The notes beneath the pieces were generated by a model. That model had not been told where the DNA came from, made no database searches, and worked only from the letters and a program-made list of their open reading frames with translations. From the NCBI GenBank assembly GCA_964642175.1, contig CAZXOK010000001.1, positions 790,233 through 854,232 of the forward strand: DNA of 64,000 bases. The letters are read 5' to 3'. Origin of the DNA: JANQGG01 sp964642175 (lineage in GTDB: Bacteria > Bacteroidota > Chlorobiia > Chlorobiales > Chloroherpetonaceae). A program made the translations under genes and the position numbers. Shown piece after piece: positions 26,896 to 34,975 of this stretch (its first letter is position 1; the number at the start of each line of letters is the position of its first letter).

Positions 26896-28725
26896 TTAAT
26901 AGCGAATTTGGTTACGGCCTTTTTGTTTGGCTTCATAGAGTTTATTATCGGCCAGAGAGATCATTTTTTCATGGGTTTGAACACTCATATCGGAGGTGAT
27001 TCCAATGCTGATTGTTACCCGAAGTCCTTTATGAATATATTCCCAATCGTGATTTTCAATGGCATTTCTGATTTTCTCACAGGCCAGCACAGCTTTTTCC
27101 AGGGGAGTTTCAGGGAAGAAAAAGACGAATTCTTCACCACCATAACGCGAAATGGTATCAATAACACGAGAATTATGTTTGAATATATCGGCGACTTTTT
27201 TTAGAACTTCATCACCAATCTGGTGTGAGTAATTATCATTGACTCGTTTAAAATGGTCAATATCGGCGATGGCAACACTCAGAGCGCTGTTATAACGTTT
27301 GCTACGCTCAAATTCCTGTGACAGAAGAAAGTCCAGATAACGACGATTGTTCAGTCCGGTAAGAGAATCTTCGCGGGTTTGTTTTTCCAATGCCTGGGTT
27401 TGAACCCGAAGCTGCTCAAGCAGTTGCGATTTTTGCTCATTTGCTTCGCGCAGCGAAATATTCAGGCCGCGAAGCCTCTCATAAGCCACTGCAAGTTCTT
27501 CATTTTTCAACCGGTATATCTCTTTTTCATTTTGAGCTTGTTCAGATTCATAGCGGATCTTGAGTACCCGAGTTTTTTTATTGACTTCATTTTGGAAAAA
27601 CTCATCTTTTAACGTGACAAATTTTTTGCAATGTATAAGCGCTAAGTCTGTCTCTTTGGTTTCTTCATAAGCCTGGGTCAGGGATTCATGAATACGATAC
27701 AAAGTTTCTTGATAAGATGAATTATTTGCTAATTCAAACGCCTGGTTTAAAAATGGGAGTGCCTCTGTGCCCTCTCTTTCTTTAAGATGTAGTTTTCCCA
27801 AGCCCAGCAGGGCCTCAATCTGACCTTCCAGATCACCTATGGTTTGGCTCAACGACAAGCTGTCCATAAAGTATTGGCGGGCTTTGCCGTCTTCTTCCAA
27901 GCTTAAATACACATTGCCGATATTGACCATCAGGAGGCCTTCACCCCATTTATCATGCAGTTGGCGTGTGATTTCAAGACTGTTGAAAAAGTAGGACAAG
28001 GCTTTTTCGTAATCCTTATTAAGATGATAAAGGCTGCCCAAGTTATTCATACAACTGGTCTCGATGTTTTTATCCTGACCTTGCTGGATCAGGCTCAGGC
28101 ATTTATGATAGTAATCCAGAGCATTTTCGTATTCTTCGAGGCGTTGATACACATTGCCTATGTTGTTAAAACAACCGGCCTCTCCACGGGCATCTTTCAT
28201 ATCCTGGGAAATACGCAGGCTTTTAATGTAATAATCCAAAGCACTGGCATAATCGCCAATCTCCAGGTAAATATTACCAATGTTGTTCAGTGAGTAACCT
28301 TCTTCAGACTGGTCGGAGAGTTTTCGGCGCAGATCCAAACTTTTTAAATGAAACTCCAGGGCCAGATCGCAATTACTCAGCCGATGATAGATATTGCCCA
28401 TGGTGTTGTAACAAACCGCTTTGCCATGGTCATCTTCTGATTTTTTAAAAAGTTGAAGGGCCTTTTCAGCATAAATCAACCCCTCTTCATATTCCGAAAG
28501 CCAGAATAACGCCTCAGCGATAATAGATTTGCTGGCAGCTATTTGGGCATCATCGCGGTTCTGCTCAGAAAGCACGTGGGCTTTTTTAGCAAGTTTTAAT
28601 GCTTTTTGGGGATTTTTCTTGCGTAGCAACCAGGCCTCTTTATTCATATCTATCGTCGCCTGAGTAGGATTTTGGGGACGTGTATGCAGCTTGGTTTGTT
28701 TTATGGGCGGTTGCTTTTTTGCCAT
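26896..28725 (-). CDS. Soluble TPR-GGDEF diguanylate cyclase
   Basis: The 609-residue protein has about seven tetratricopeptide repeats (residues 40-370; examples NTMGNIYHRLSNCDLALEFH and NNIGNVYQRLEEYENALDYY), a coiled coil (about 380-440) and a C-terminal GGDEF domain with the active site RYGGEEF. An RVID sequence five residues before GGEEF is a probable product-inhibition I-site (RxxD). It should make cyclic di-GMP from GTP. No signal peptide or membrane segment is visible, so it is cytosolic and probably receives input by protein contact through the TPRs. A shorter relative lies immediately upstream on the same strand. Confidence 0.92.
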   Translation of the reverse strand: MAKKQPPIKQTKLHTRPQNPTQATIDMNKEAWLLRKKNPQKALKLAKKAHVLSEQNRDDAQIAASKSIIAEALFWLSEYEEGLIYAEKALQLFKKSEDDHGKAVCYNTMGNIYHRLSNCDLALEFHLKSLDLRRKLSDQSEEGYSLNNIGNIYLEIGDYASALDYYIKSLRISQDMKDARGEAGCFNNIGNVYQRLEEYENALDYYHKCLSLIQQGQDKNIETSCMNNLGSLYHLNKDYEKALSYFFNSLEITRQLHDKWGEGLLMVNIGNVYLSLEEDGKARQYFMDSLSLSQTIGDLEGQIEALLGLGKLHLKEREGTEALPFLNQAFELANNSSYQETLYRIHESLTQAYEETKETDLALIHCKKFVTLKDEFFQNEVNKKTRVLKIRYESEQAQNEKEIYRLKNEELAVAYERLRGLNISLREANEQKSQLLEQLRVQTQALEKQTREDSLTGLNNRRYLDFLLSQEFERSKRYNSALSVAIADIDHFKRVNDNYSHQIGDEVLKKVADIFKHNSRVIDTISRYGGEEFVFFFPETPLEKAVLACEKIRNAIENHDWEYIHKGLRVTISIGITSDMSVQTHEKMISLADNKLYEAKQKGRNQIRY

Positions 28726-28861
28726 AGAAAAATCAAATTAAAACTAGGATATCCTTTAATTAGCGTTCGTTTTTAACCCAAATTTCTAGAAGGATTTGGA
28801 TGAATAAACAAGATGTGACAAGGTATAACAATATACGGATAAAAAAATTAGGATAGTAATT

Positions 28862-30184
28862 TCAAGAATGCATTAAGGTTGGTGAAACCAGGTTGCGCCC
28901 TGATTTTTTTGCCTTGTAGAGTTCGTTATCTGCTGCTTTCAGTAAATCGTAACTTGACTGGTATGGAGTACTTTCGACCACACCCATGCTGATGGTAACT
29001 TTAAGACCGGGGTTTATATCACGCCAATCATGGTTTTGGATAGCCAATCTTATTCTCTCGCAAACAAGAATAGCTTTTTCCTGAAGGGTCATCGGGAGTA
29101 AAATTACAAATTCCTCACCCCCGTAACGTGCAACCAGATCGGTACGGCGGCACTTTTGTTCGAAAATACCGGCAATCTCTTTTAAAACCTGATCGCCTAT
29201 TAAATGAGAATATTTGTCGTTGATGGTCTTAAAATGATCGACATCAGCTATGCATAGGGAGAAAACCTGAGCGTGGCGCTTTGATCTGACAAATTCAATA
29301 TCAAACTGTTCATCAAAATGTCTTCGGTTATGGATTTTTGTTAGTGGATCTTCATGGGTTTCATGTTCAAGATGAGCGATCAGGGCATGCAACTCCTGGA
29401 AATGATCTTTTTGCTTTTGAACATGTTTATAAATCTCAGCATAGAATTTAATATCCTTAACAATGAGATTCACATCGCTTTTCGAGGATTCCAATCCTTC
29501 CAAAGCTTTTATAAACAACGTTTCAGGTGTTGTTTTCTGAATGATTTTATAATACTCGAGTAATAAGTTATGATACAGTTCGTAATGGGTTAAGGCATTG
29601 TGATATTCTTGTTGCTTTTTGTAAAAACTGTAGATGCCATAATGAAGTTTATATGAGACCAATGGTTGGGAGTGATCCGACTTGATCAGATCTAGCCCTT
29701 GTTGATAGGTATTCAAGGCTTTTGTACTGTCTTCGCTCATCGATGCAACTTCACCCAGATATAACCACCCCCAGATTTGCTGATCTTTAAAATTGTTTGT
29801 TTTTGAAAATTCAATAGATGTTTCCAGTTGGCTAAAGGCAACTTCAGCGCTATCTCTGAAATAACTCAGGTATGCCTTATAGAGTTTGAGCCAGCATATA
29901 GCATCGGAGAATTGTTCGGGTTTTTTTTGAAAAAATTCCCCGGCTTTTTCAAACTCCAGGTGAGCTGAAGCATAATTATTTAATAAAAGTTGGGAAATCC
30001 CTTCAATGATGTGGGTGTAACCAATTTTATTGTTATAAGAAAATTCAGTTGCAAGGTCGCGGCAATACCCATTTAAAAACAAGGCTTCTGTTGGTTCAAA
30101 AAACATAACCTTGCAAGCCAGATCGCAAAGAAGATCTATACTTTGAAATGATTTGTTTTTTGATGAGGATGATTGAATGATCAC
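28862..30184 (-). CDS. Second soluble TPR-like-GGDEF diguanylate cyclase
   Basis: The 440-residue protein has a helical N-terminal half with degenerate TPR-like pairs (for example ALNTYQQGLDLIKSD and YHNALTHYELYHNLLLEY) and a C-terminal GGDEF domain. The active site is RYGGEEF, with an RRTD I-site five residues earlier. The GGDEF domain is very close to that of the neighbour at 26896-28725 (shared YSHLIGDQVLKEI/YSHQIGDEVLKKV, NHDWRDINPGLKVTISMG), so the two look like a local duplication that kept the output domain. The start is a GTG at 30184; the next ATG is about 27 codons in. Confidence 0.9.
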   Translation of the reverse strand: MIIQSSSSKNKSFQSIDLLCDLACKVMFFEPTEALFLNGYCRDLATEFSYNNKIGYTHIIEGISQLLLNNYASAHLEFEKAGEFFQKKPEQFSDAICWLKLYKAYLSYFRDSAEVAFSQLETSIEFSKTNNFKDQQIWGWLYLGEVASMSEDSTKALNTYQQGLDLIKSDHSQPLVSYKLHYGIYSFYKKQQEYHNALTHYELYHNLLLEYYKIIQKTTPETLFIKALEGLESSKSDVNLIVKDIKFYAEIYKHVQKQKDHFQELHALIAHLEHETHEDPLTKIHNRRHFDEQFDIEFVRSKRHAQVFSLCIADVDHFKTINDKYSHLIGDQVLKEIAGIFEQKCRRTDLVARYGGEEFVILLPMTLQEKAILVCERIRLAIQNHDWRDINPGLKVTISMGVVESTPYQSSYDLLKAADNELYKAKKSGRNLVSPTLMHS

Positions 30185-30257
30185 AAGAAATTAAGCCTGT
30201 TAAAAATTAGAAATGATAGTTCGTAATAATACTCAAATACATTAGAATATCATTGAG

Positions 30258-30971
30258 TTAGAGGGCTATAGTGTCGGTTAAAACACCATCCGACATATGA
30301 AGATTGCGGTTGGCAATGCTTGTCATGTGTTCGTTGTGTGTAACAATAACAAAAGCCGTTTCATGCAACCGGGAAAGATCAACAATCAACTCATATAATT
30401 TCTTACTGTTTCTGGAGTCCAGATTACCAGAAGGTTCATCAGCAAAAACGATTTTTGGTGAATTGATCAGTGCCCGTGCAACAGCTACACGTTGCTGCTC
30501 GCCACCTGAAAGTTCAGAAGGTAAATGGTGGAGACGCTCTTTCAGACCAACTTGCTCCAACAAATACTCACCTTTATTTTTTGCAGTCTTGAAATCTCCT
30601 GATAAAATAAAATTTGGAATGGCCACATTTTCCAATGCCGTAAAATCCTCAAGTAAATGATGAAACTGAAACACAAATCCTAATTCTTCATTTCTGAGTT
30701 TAGAAAGTTGATCGGGTTTTAAATTCAGTTGTTGGTTTGAAAAAATATTAGTTTGGTTGAATTTTAATGTGCCACTATCCGGTGTATCCAGGGTGCTTAA
30801 TAGATTAAGAAGAGTTGTTTTTCCACTGCCTGATTCCCCAACAATGGTAATGATTTCCCTGGCTTTTATGCTCAGAGAGATGCCTTTGATTATATCGATT
30901 TGTTTGCGTCCTTTCGGGGTATAGCTCTTAACCAGGTCATGAGCATCAAGAATGCAATTGTTTTCAGACAT
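30258..30971 (-). CDS. lolD: LolD-like lipoprotein-release ABC ATPase
   Basis: The 237-residue ATPase has Walker A (GESGSGKTT), the Q-loop segment FVFQFHHLLEDFTALENV (the LolD hallmark), the signature LSGGEQQRVAVARALI, Walker B (IVFADEPSGNLDS) and the H-loop VTHNEH. LolD powers extraction of lipoproteins from the inner membrane with LolC/LolE-type permeases. No permease gene lies next to it. It is closer to LolD than the copy at 4757-5464. A likely promoter region shared with the divergent amidotransferase lies upstream. Confidence 0.88.
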   Translation of the reverse strand: MSENNCILDAHDLVKSYTPKGRKQIDIIKGISLSIKAREIITIVGESGSGKTTLLNLLSTLDTPDSGTLKFNQTNIFSNQQLNLKPDQLSKLRNEELGFVFQFHHLLEDFTALENVAIPNFILSGDFKTAKNKGEYLLEQVGLKERLHHLPSELSGGEQQRVAVARALINSPKIVFADEPSGNLDSRNSKKLYELIVDLSRLHETAFVIVTHNEHMTSIANRNLHMSDGVLTDTIAL

Positions 30972-31163
30972 AGAGTTTAAATTATTAAACTGATCGTTTT
31001 ATCAGATCAGCTATATTGTGAGCAACTTAACAGGTGTTTGATGGTAATCAGAAGACTTATTACGAAGGTATTTACAAATTTCATAAGTTCAGGTTGGGTC
31101 AGGTGCTTCTAAGGCTTAGTATGATTTACATTCATTTATCGGCATATCAAAATTTAATATACG

Positions 31164-31856
31164 ATGCACATTCATTTTTTGCAGCATGTACCTTTTGAAG
31201 GATTGGGAAGCATGGCGTACTGGTTTAAAAATCAAAAAGCCACCCTAAGCGCTACCCAACTCTACAGTAATCCGGTTTTTCCTGATCCGGATTCACTGGA
31301 TTGGCTGGTTGTTATGGGTGGTCCTATGGGTGCAAATGACTACCAGGAGCACCGCTGGCTGATCAAGGAGAAACGGTTTATTGAGCAGGTTATTATGGCT
31401 CAGAAAAAAGTAATCGGCGTTTGCCTGGGTGCCCAATTACTGGCTGATGTTCTTGGCGCCAAAGTTTATAATCATGATGAAAGAGAAATCGGTTGGTTCC
31501 CGGTTACGCCGGTAAATGGATCATCAGACCACAGACTTGCCAAAGTGTTGCCTGCATACACCGAGGTGTTTCATTGGCACGGTGATACTTTTGAAATACC
31601 TGAAATGGCCATACATTTATTTGAAAGCAAAGGGTGCCCAAACCAGGGCTTTTTGTTAGGCAATACTATATTAGGTTTGCAATTTCACCTGGAGATAACC
31701 CGGGACGGGGCTAAGGCATTAATTGAAGCCTGTAGGGATGATATGAATCCAGGACCTTATGTTCAATCAGAGCAGGAAATACTAAGTCAACCAGAGCGAT
31801 TTGTTAAGATCAATCAACAGATGGCTGATGTTTTGGACGTGTTTAGCAGCTTATAA
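31164..31856 (+). CDS. Class I glutamine amidotransferase-like protein
   Basis: The 230-residue protein has a complete GATase1 catalytic triad. The nucleophile Cys87 is in GVCLGAQLLADVLGAKV, and the His/Glu pair is in LQFHLEITRDG. The oxyanion strand is VVMGGPMGANDY. Free-standing proteins of this sort resemble GMP synthase amidotransferase subunits or gamma-glutamyl hydrolases acting on small substrates (PuuD-like or YfeJ-like). The acceptor is unknown. It stands alone and divergent from lolD. Confidence 0.88.
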   Translation: MHIHFLQHVPFEGLGSMAYWFKNQKATLSATQLYSNPVFPDPDSLDWLVVMGGPMGANDYQEHRWLIKEKRFIEQVIMAQKKVIGVCLGAQLLADVLGAKVYNHDEREIGWFPVTPVNGSSDHRLAKVLPAYTEVFHWHGDTFEIPEMAIHLFESKGCPNQGFLLGNTILGLQFHLEITRDGAKALIEACRDDMNPGPYVQSEQEILSQPERFVKINQQMADVLDVFSSL

Positions 31857-32128
31857 ATTATTTGGGTTCCAAGTCGGTTATAGCAGGCTTGCTGCCATTT
31901 TTCTCTGGTTCAAAACCCTCTGATATACAGGGTATCAGTGAAGGTTATTTTTAGTTTAACTTTTTTATTTCTTTGTAAAATGTTTTTCATTGATCATATG
32001 TGAAGGTCGTCACAAGACATGTTTTTGGGGCTTGGTATGTTTGAGAAAAATGAGAGCCAGGTCAAGAAACTTCATGAACATTAAGCTGTTTGCAAAAAAT
32101 CCTAAACCCAATTAAAAACACCATTCCA

Positions 32129-32878
32129 ATGAAAAAAATCATTGCATTTATTTGTCTTTTTGCCACCCTTGTCCCCGGTCTGGCAAATGCCAGATCCAAC
32201 ACTCAGGATCAGGTTCATTTATTCCAGACCTTTTTTGAAGATGCTTCCATGGTGAAAACAACTTACGGGCAAGCCTCACTCAGATTCTCTGATTTTGATT
32301 TTGCCAGCACCATTGAAATTCCGGTCCAGATAAATATTCCTACCGGTCGTTATTACCACTTGAATTTTGGTATTGAAACGGGTTTTATAAGTGTGAGTCC
32401 CGAAGTTGGGGATGGACAGTCTGGATTGGCTGATTTAAAATTTGTTGGCCGCTATAATTTCCCAACCGGAAGAACTAAAGTGGCTGCCGGTGGCTATATC
32501 ACCCTCCCAATCGGAAATGAAGATGTAGGGCAAGGCAATTTGAACATTGGCGGATTTGGTGCTTTAAGATATCCTATAAGTGCAGAATTTACTTTAACCG
32601 GAGCATTGATGCTTGAGTTTATAGAACAACCAGGCTTCCGGAGCAATAGGGAGTCTTCGTTGCTTTTTGCTGCGGGTTGTATTTATGAAGTTGACCCCAG
32701 GTTACATGTAATTGGCGAAATTAATTTAAAAACAGGTGTTGATTATGGTTTGTTATCGGTTGGTGTTGATTATGTGGTTACTCGTGAGGGGAGCTTTCGC
32801 GGCGTGTTAGGATTGGGATTAGACGATTTTGCCCCGGATGTATCGTTGCAGGTTGGTTATCATCATTATTTTAACTAA
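32129..32878 (+). CDS. Probable outer-membrane beta-barrel protein
   Basis: I choose the ATG at 32129 because it begins a signal peptide (MKKIIAFICLFATLVPGLANA); the frame opens 13 codons earlier. The mature 230 residues show alternating hydrophobic/polar strands such as PVQINIPTGRYYHLNFGIET, GGYITLPIGNEDVGQG and LRGVLGLGLDD-like ends, closing with VSLQVGYHHYFN. A terminal aromatic residue after a strand is typical of porin-like barrels. It resembles transporter-type barrels such as DUF3187 or OmpL-like proteins, but I cannot assign a family. Confidence 0.7.
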   Translation: MKKIIAFICLFATLVPGLANARSNTQDQVHLFQTFFEDASMVKTTYGQASLRFSDFDFASTIEIPVQINIPTGRYYHLNFGIETGFISVSPEVGDGQSGLADLKFVGRYNFPTGRTKVAAGGYITLPIGNEDVGQGNLNIGGFGALRYPISAEFTLTGALMLEFIEQPGFRSNRESSLLFAAGCIYEVDPRLHVIGEINLKTGVDYGLLSVGVDYVVTREGSFRGVLGLGLDDFAPDVSLQVGYHHYFN

Positions 32879-32884
32879 ACGATA

Positions 32885-32913
32885 GGGTGGTGTGGTTCCC
32901 GGCTGCACCACCC
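32885..32913 (+). other. GC-rich hairpin after the barrel gene
   Basis: GGGTGGTG and CACCACCC form a perfect 8-base stem with a 13-base loop, eight bases after the stop of the barrel gene. No T-run follows, so it is more likely an mRNA 3' stability element or weak terminator than a standard rho-independent terminator. Confidence 0.4.
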
Positions 32914-33052
32914 GCAATGTTAAATGGGCAGTAATTCCCAACGCTTTTTACACGATCTTTTTTTGCACTTACCCCACGAATCCACTATCTTACCGCTCAT
33001 TTAATTAAATGTAGATAACTACAGAAAAACCGGTGTTTAGTGTCTTGCTGCT

Positions 33053-33478
33053 ATGATTTGCTGCCAACATAAGATTTCATTGCCAACAACCGAGCCAATT
33101 CAAGTCATCGATATCACTGAGGAAGTGAAAGCGATATTTGAAAAAACGTCTCTTAAGAACGGTCTCTTGACCTTGATATCAAATCACACCACCGCATATG
33201 TGAATTTGAATGAAAAAGAGACAGAGCTGCAAAAAGATATGATTACCTATTTAAAACGTCTGGTTCCAAAAGATGGCGACTATGCTCACAATATCGCTCC
33301 CGTAGACGGCCGGCATAATGCTCACTCGCACTTAATGGGTTTATTTATGAATGCATCTGAAACGATTCCTTTTGCAGATGGAAAACTGACATTAGGCACC
33401 TGGCAATCCGTATTTTTCATAGAGCTTGATGGCCCAAGAGACAAACGCAGCCTCACCTTACAATTTATCGGAGAATAA
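33053..33478 (+). CDS. yjbQ: YjbQ/UPF0047 family protein
   Basis: The 141-residue protein belongs to the YjbQ family, annotated as a secondary thiamine-phosphate synthase from genetic data. It has ISNHTTAYVNLNEKE near the N-terminus, the histidine-rich NAHSHLMGLFMNASETIP segment, and LGTWQSVFFIELDGPRDKR near the C-terminus, all standard for the family. His residues form a metal-like pocket in known structures. The usual family length is about 135-145. It is separated by eight bases from the RuBisCO-like gene, indicating one operon. Confidence 0.9.
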   Translation: MICCQHKISLPTTEPIQVIDITEEVKAIFEKTSLKNGLLTLISNHTTAYVNLNEKETELQKDMITYLKRLVPKDGDYAHNIAPVDGRHNAHSHLMGLFMNASETIPFADGKLTLGTWQSVFFIELDGPRDKRSLTLQFIGE

Positions 33479-33486
33479 AATACCAT

Positions 33487-34785
33487 ATGAAACCAAGTGA
33501 CATTCCGGGTTTTTTTGCAAATATTGAAACCCTGAACAAGGAAGATTACATTTTACTGGACTATTATTTTGAATGTATAGGTGATCCTGAAGCATCGGCT
33601 GCGCATTTGTGCAGTGAGCAGTCAACTGCTCAGTGGAAACGTGTCGATGTAGATGAAGACTTCAGAACGGAGTTTGGTGCTAAAGTTATTGACCTGAAAA
33701 TCCATAAAAAACTTGATGATATCAGTTATCCGGTTCAGCATAATTCTGAAGGCGATATATTTGCCTGCCATGCAAAAATTGCCTATCCACATAAAAACTT
33801 TGGTCCAAAAATCCCAAACCTGATGTCTGCGGTTTGTGGAGAAGGTACATTTTTTACTCCCGGTATTCCGGTGATCAAATTACTGAACATTCATTTCCCG
33901 GAGTCTTACCTGGCTGCATTTGATGGCCCGAAGTTTGGTATTTCGGGGATCCGCGAGATGTTAAATGTTTATGATCGCCCTATTTTTTTTGGAGTCATTA
34001 AACCTAACATTGGCCTTTCACCAGAACCCTTTGCCGAAATAGGCTACCAGGGCTGGCTGGGCGGTCTGGATATCGCCAAAGATGATGAAATGCTAGCTGA
34101 TGCCAGCTGGTCGTCTGTAAAAAGACGCTCAGAACTCCTGGGTGCAGCACGAAAGAAAGCCGAAGTAAAAACCGGTACCTCAAAAATTTATCTGGCAAAT
34201 ATCACCGACGAGGTTGATCGTTTAGTTGAACTGCATGATATCGCTGTTGAAAATGGGGCAAACGCACTTCTGTTAAATACCATGCCAATTGGTTTAAGTG
34301 CTATACGCATGCTCCGTAAACACAATAAGGTACCGATCATAGCTCATTTTCCTTTTATTGCCGCGTTCAGCCGGTTGGAAAAATATGGCGTTCACTCTAA
34401 AGTGATCACAAAGCTTCAGCGATTGGTTGGTTACGACGCTGTTATTATGCCCGGATTTGGACCCCGTATGATGACAACTGAAGAAGAAGTGAAAGCCAAC
34501 GTGGAGGCTTGCCTTGAAGATATGGGACATATAAAACCTGTTTTGCCGGTTCCAGGTGGCAGCGACTGGGCTGGTACTTTAAAACGCGTTTATGAAAAAG
34601 TGGGTTCTGTAGATTTTGGTTTTGTTCCCGGTCGAGGTGTGTTTGGCCATCCCATGGGGCCGGCAGCTGGTGCCAAAAGCATCAATCAGGCCTGGGAAGC
34701 TATTTCAAAAAAAATCCCTTTGGAAGAATATGCCAGCACGAACCCGGAGCTGAAATCAGCTATCGAAACGTTTTCAAAGAAGTAA
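33487..34785 (+). CDS. RuBisCO-like protein, form IV (green-sulfur-bacterium type)
   Basis: The 432-residue protein has the RuBisCO large-subunit fold but not its full active site. The carbamate/metal triad is kept (Lys198, Asp200, Glu201 in GLDIAKDDEML) and Lys172 aligns with catalytic Lys175. However, Lys177 is Asn174, Arg295 is Phe288, His327 is Ile320, and the loop 6 Lys334 region reads PGFGPRMMT with Arg327. It therefore should not fix CO2. The sequence KPNIGLSPEPFAE and the closing FGFVPGRGVFGHPMGP match, from memory, the RLP of Chlorobium tepidum, where loss affects sulfur oxidation and oxidative-stress response. Its reaction is unknown, though an enolase-type step on a sugar-phosphate-like substrate is plausible. 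Confidence 0.93.
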   Translation: MKPSDIPGFFANIETLNKEDYILLDYYFECIGDPEASAAHLCSEQSTAQWKRVDVDEDFRTEFGAKVIDLKIHKKLDDISYPVQHNSEGDIFACHAKIAYPHKNFGPKIPNLMSAVCGEGTFFTPGIPVIKLLNIHFPESYLAAFDGPKFGISGIREMLNVYDRPIFFGVIKPNIGLSPEPFAEIGYQGWLGGLDIAKDDEMLADASWSSVKRRSELLGAARKKAEVKTGTSKIYLANITDEVDRLVELHDIAVENGANALLLNTMPIGLSAIRMLRKHNKVPIIAHFPFIAAFSRLEKYGVHSKVITKLQRLVGYDAVIMPGFGPRMMTTEEEVKANVEACLEDMGHIKPVLPVPGGSDWAGTLKRVYEKVGSVDFGFVPGRGVFGHPMGPAAGAKSINQAWEAISKKIPLEEYASTNPELKSAIETFSKK

Positions 34786-34975
34786 CATGCCAGTTGTTTT
34801 TCCGCCCCTTCTCCAGTATAATGAAGTACAGGTTTTATATAAGCTTTATACTCCTGAAGTTGATAAAAACTCGGATGAGCATTAATTTCTGATCATATTT
34901 TGCACCTGTATTCACTAAGAATATTCAGACCCGTCTTAACGGTTAAATCATTTTAGTTTTAAAAGATACATACCC

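Noticed and set aside
33487..34785. True CO2-fixing RuBisCO
   Set aside because: Several essential residues are replaced (Lys177, Arg295, His327, loop 6 Lys334), so it is a RuBisCO-like protein.
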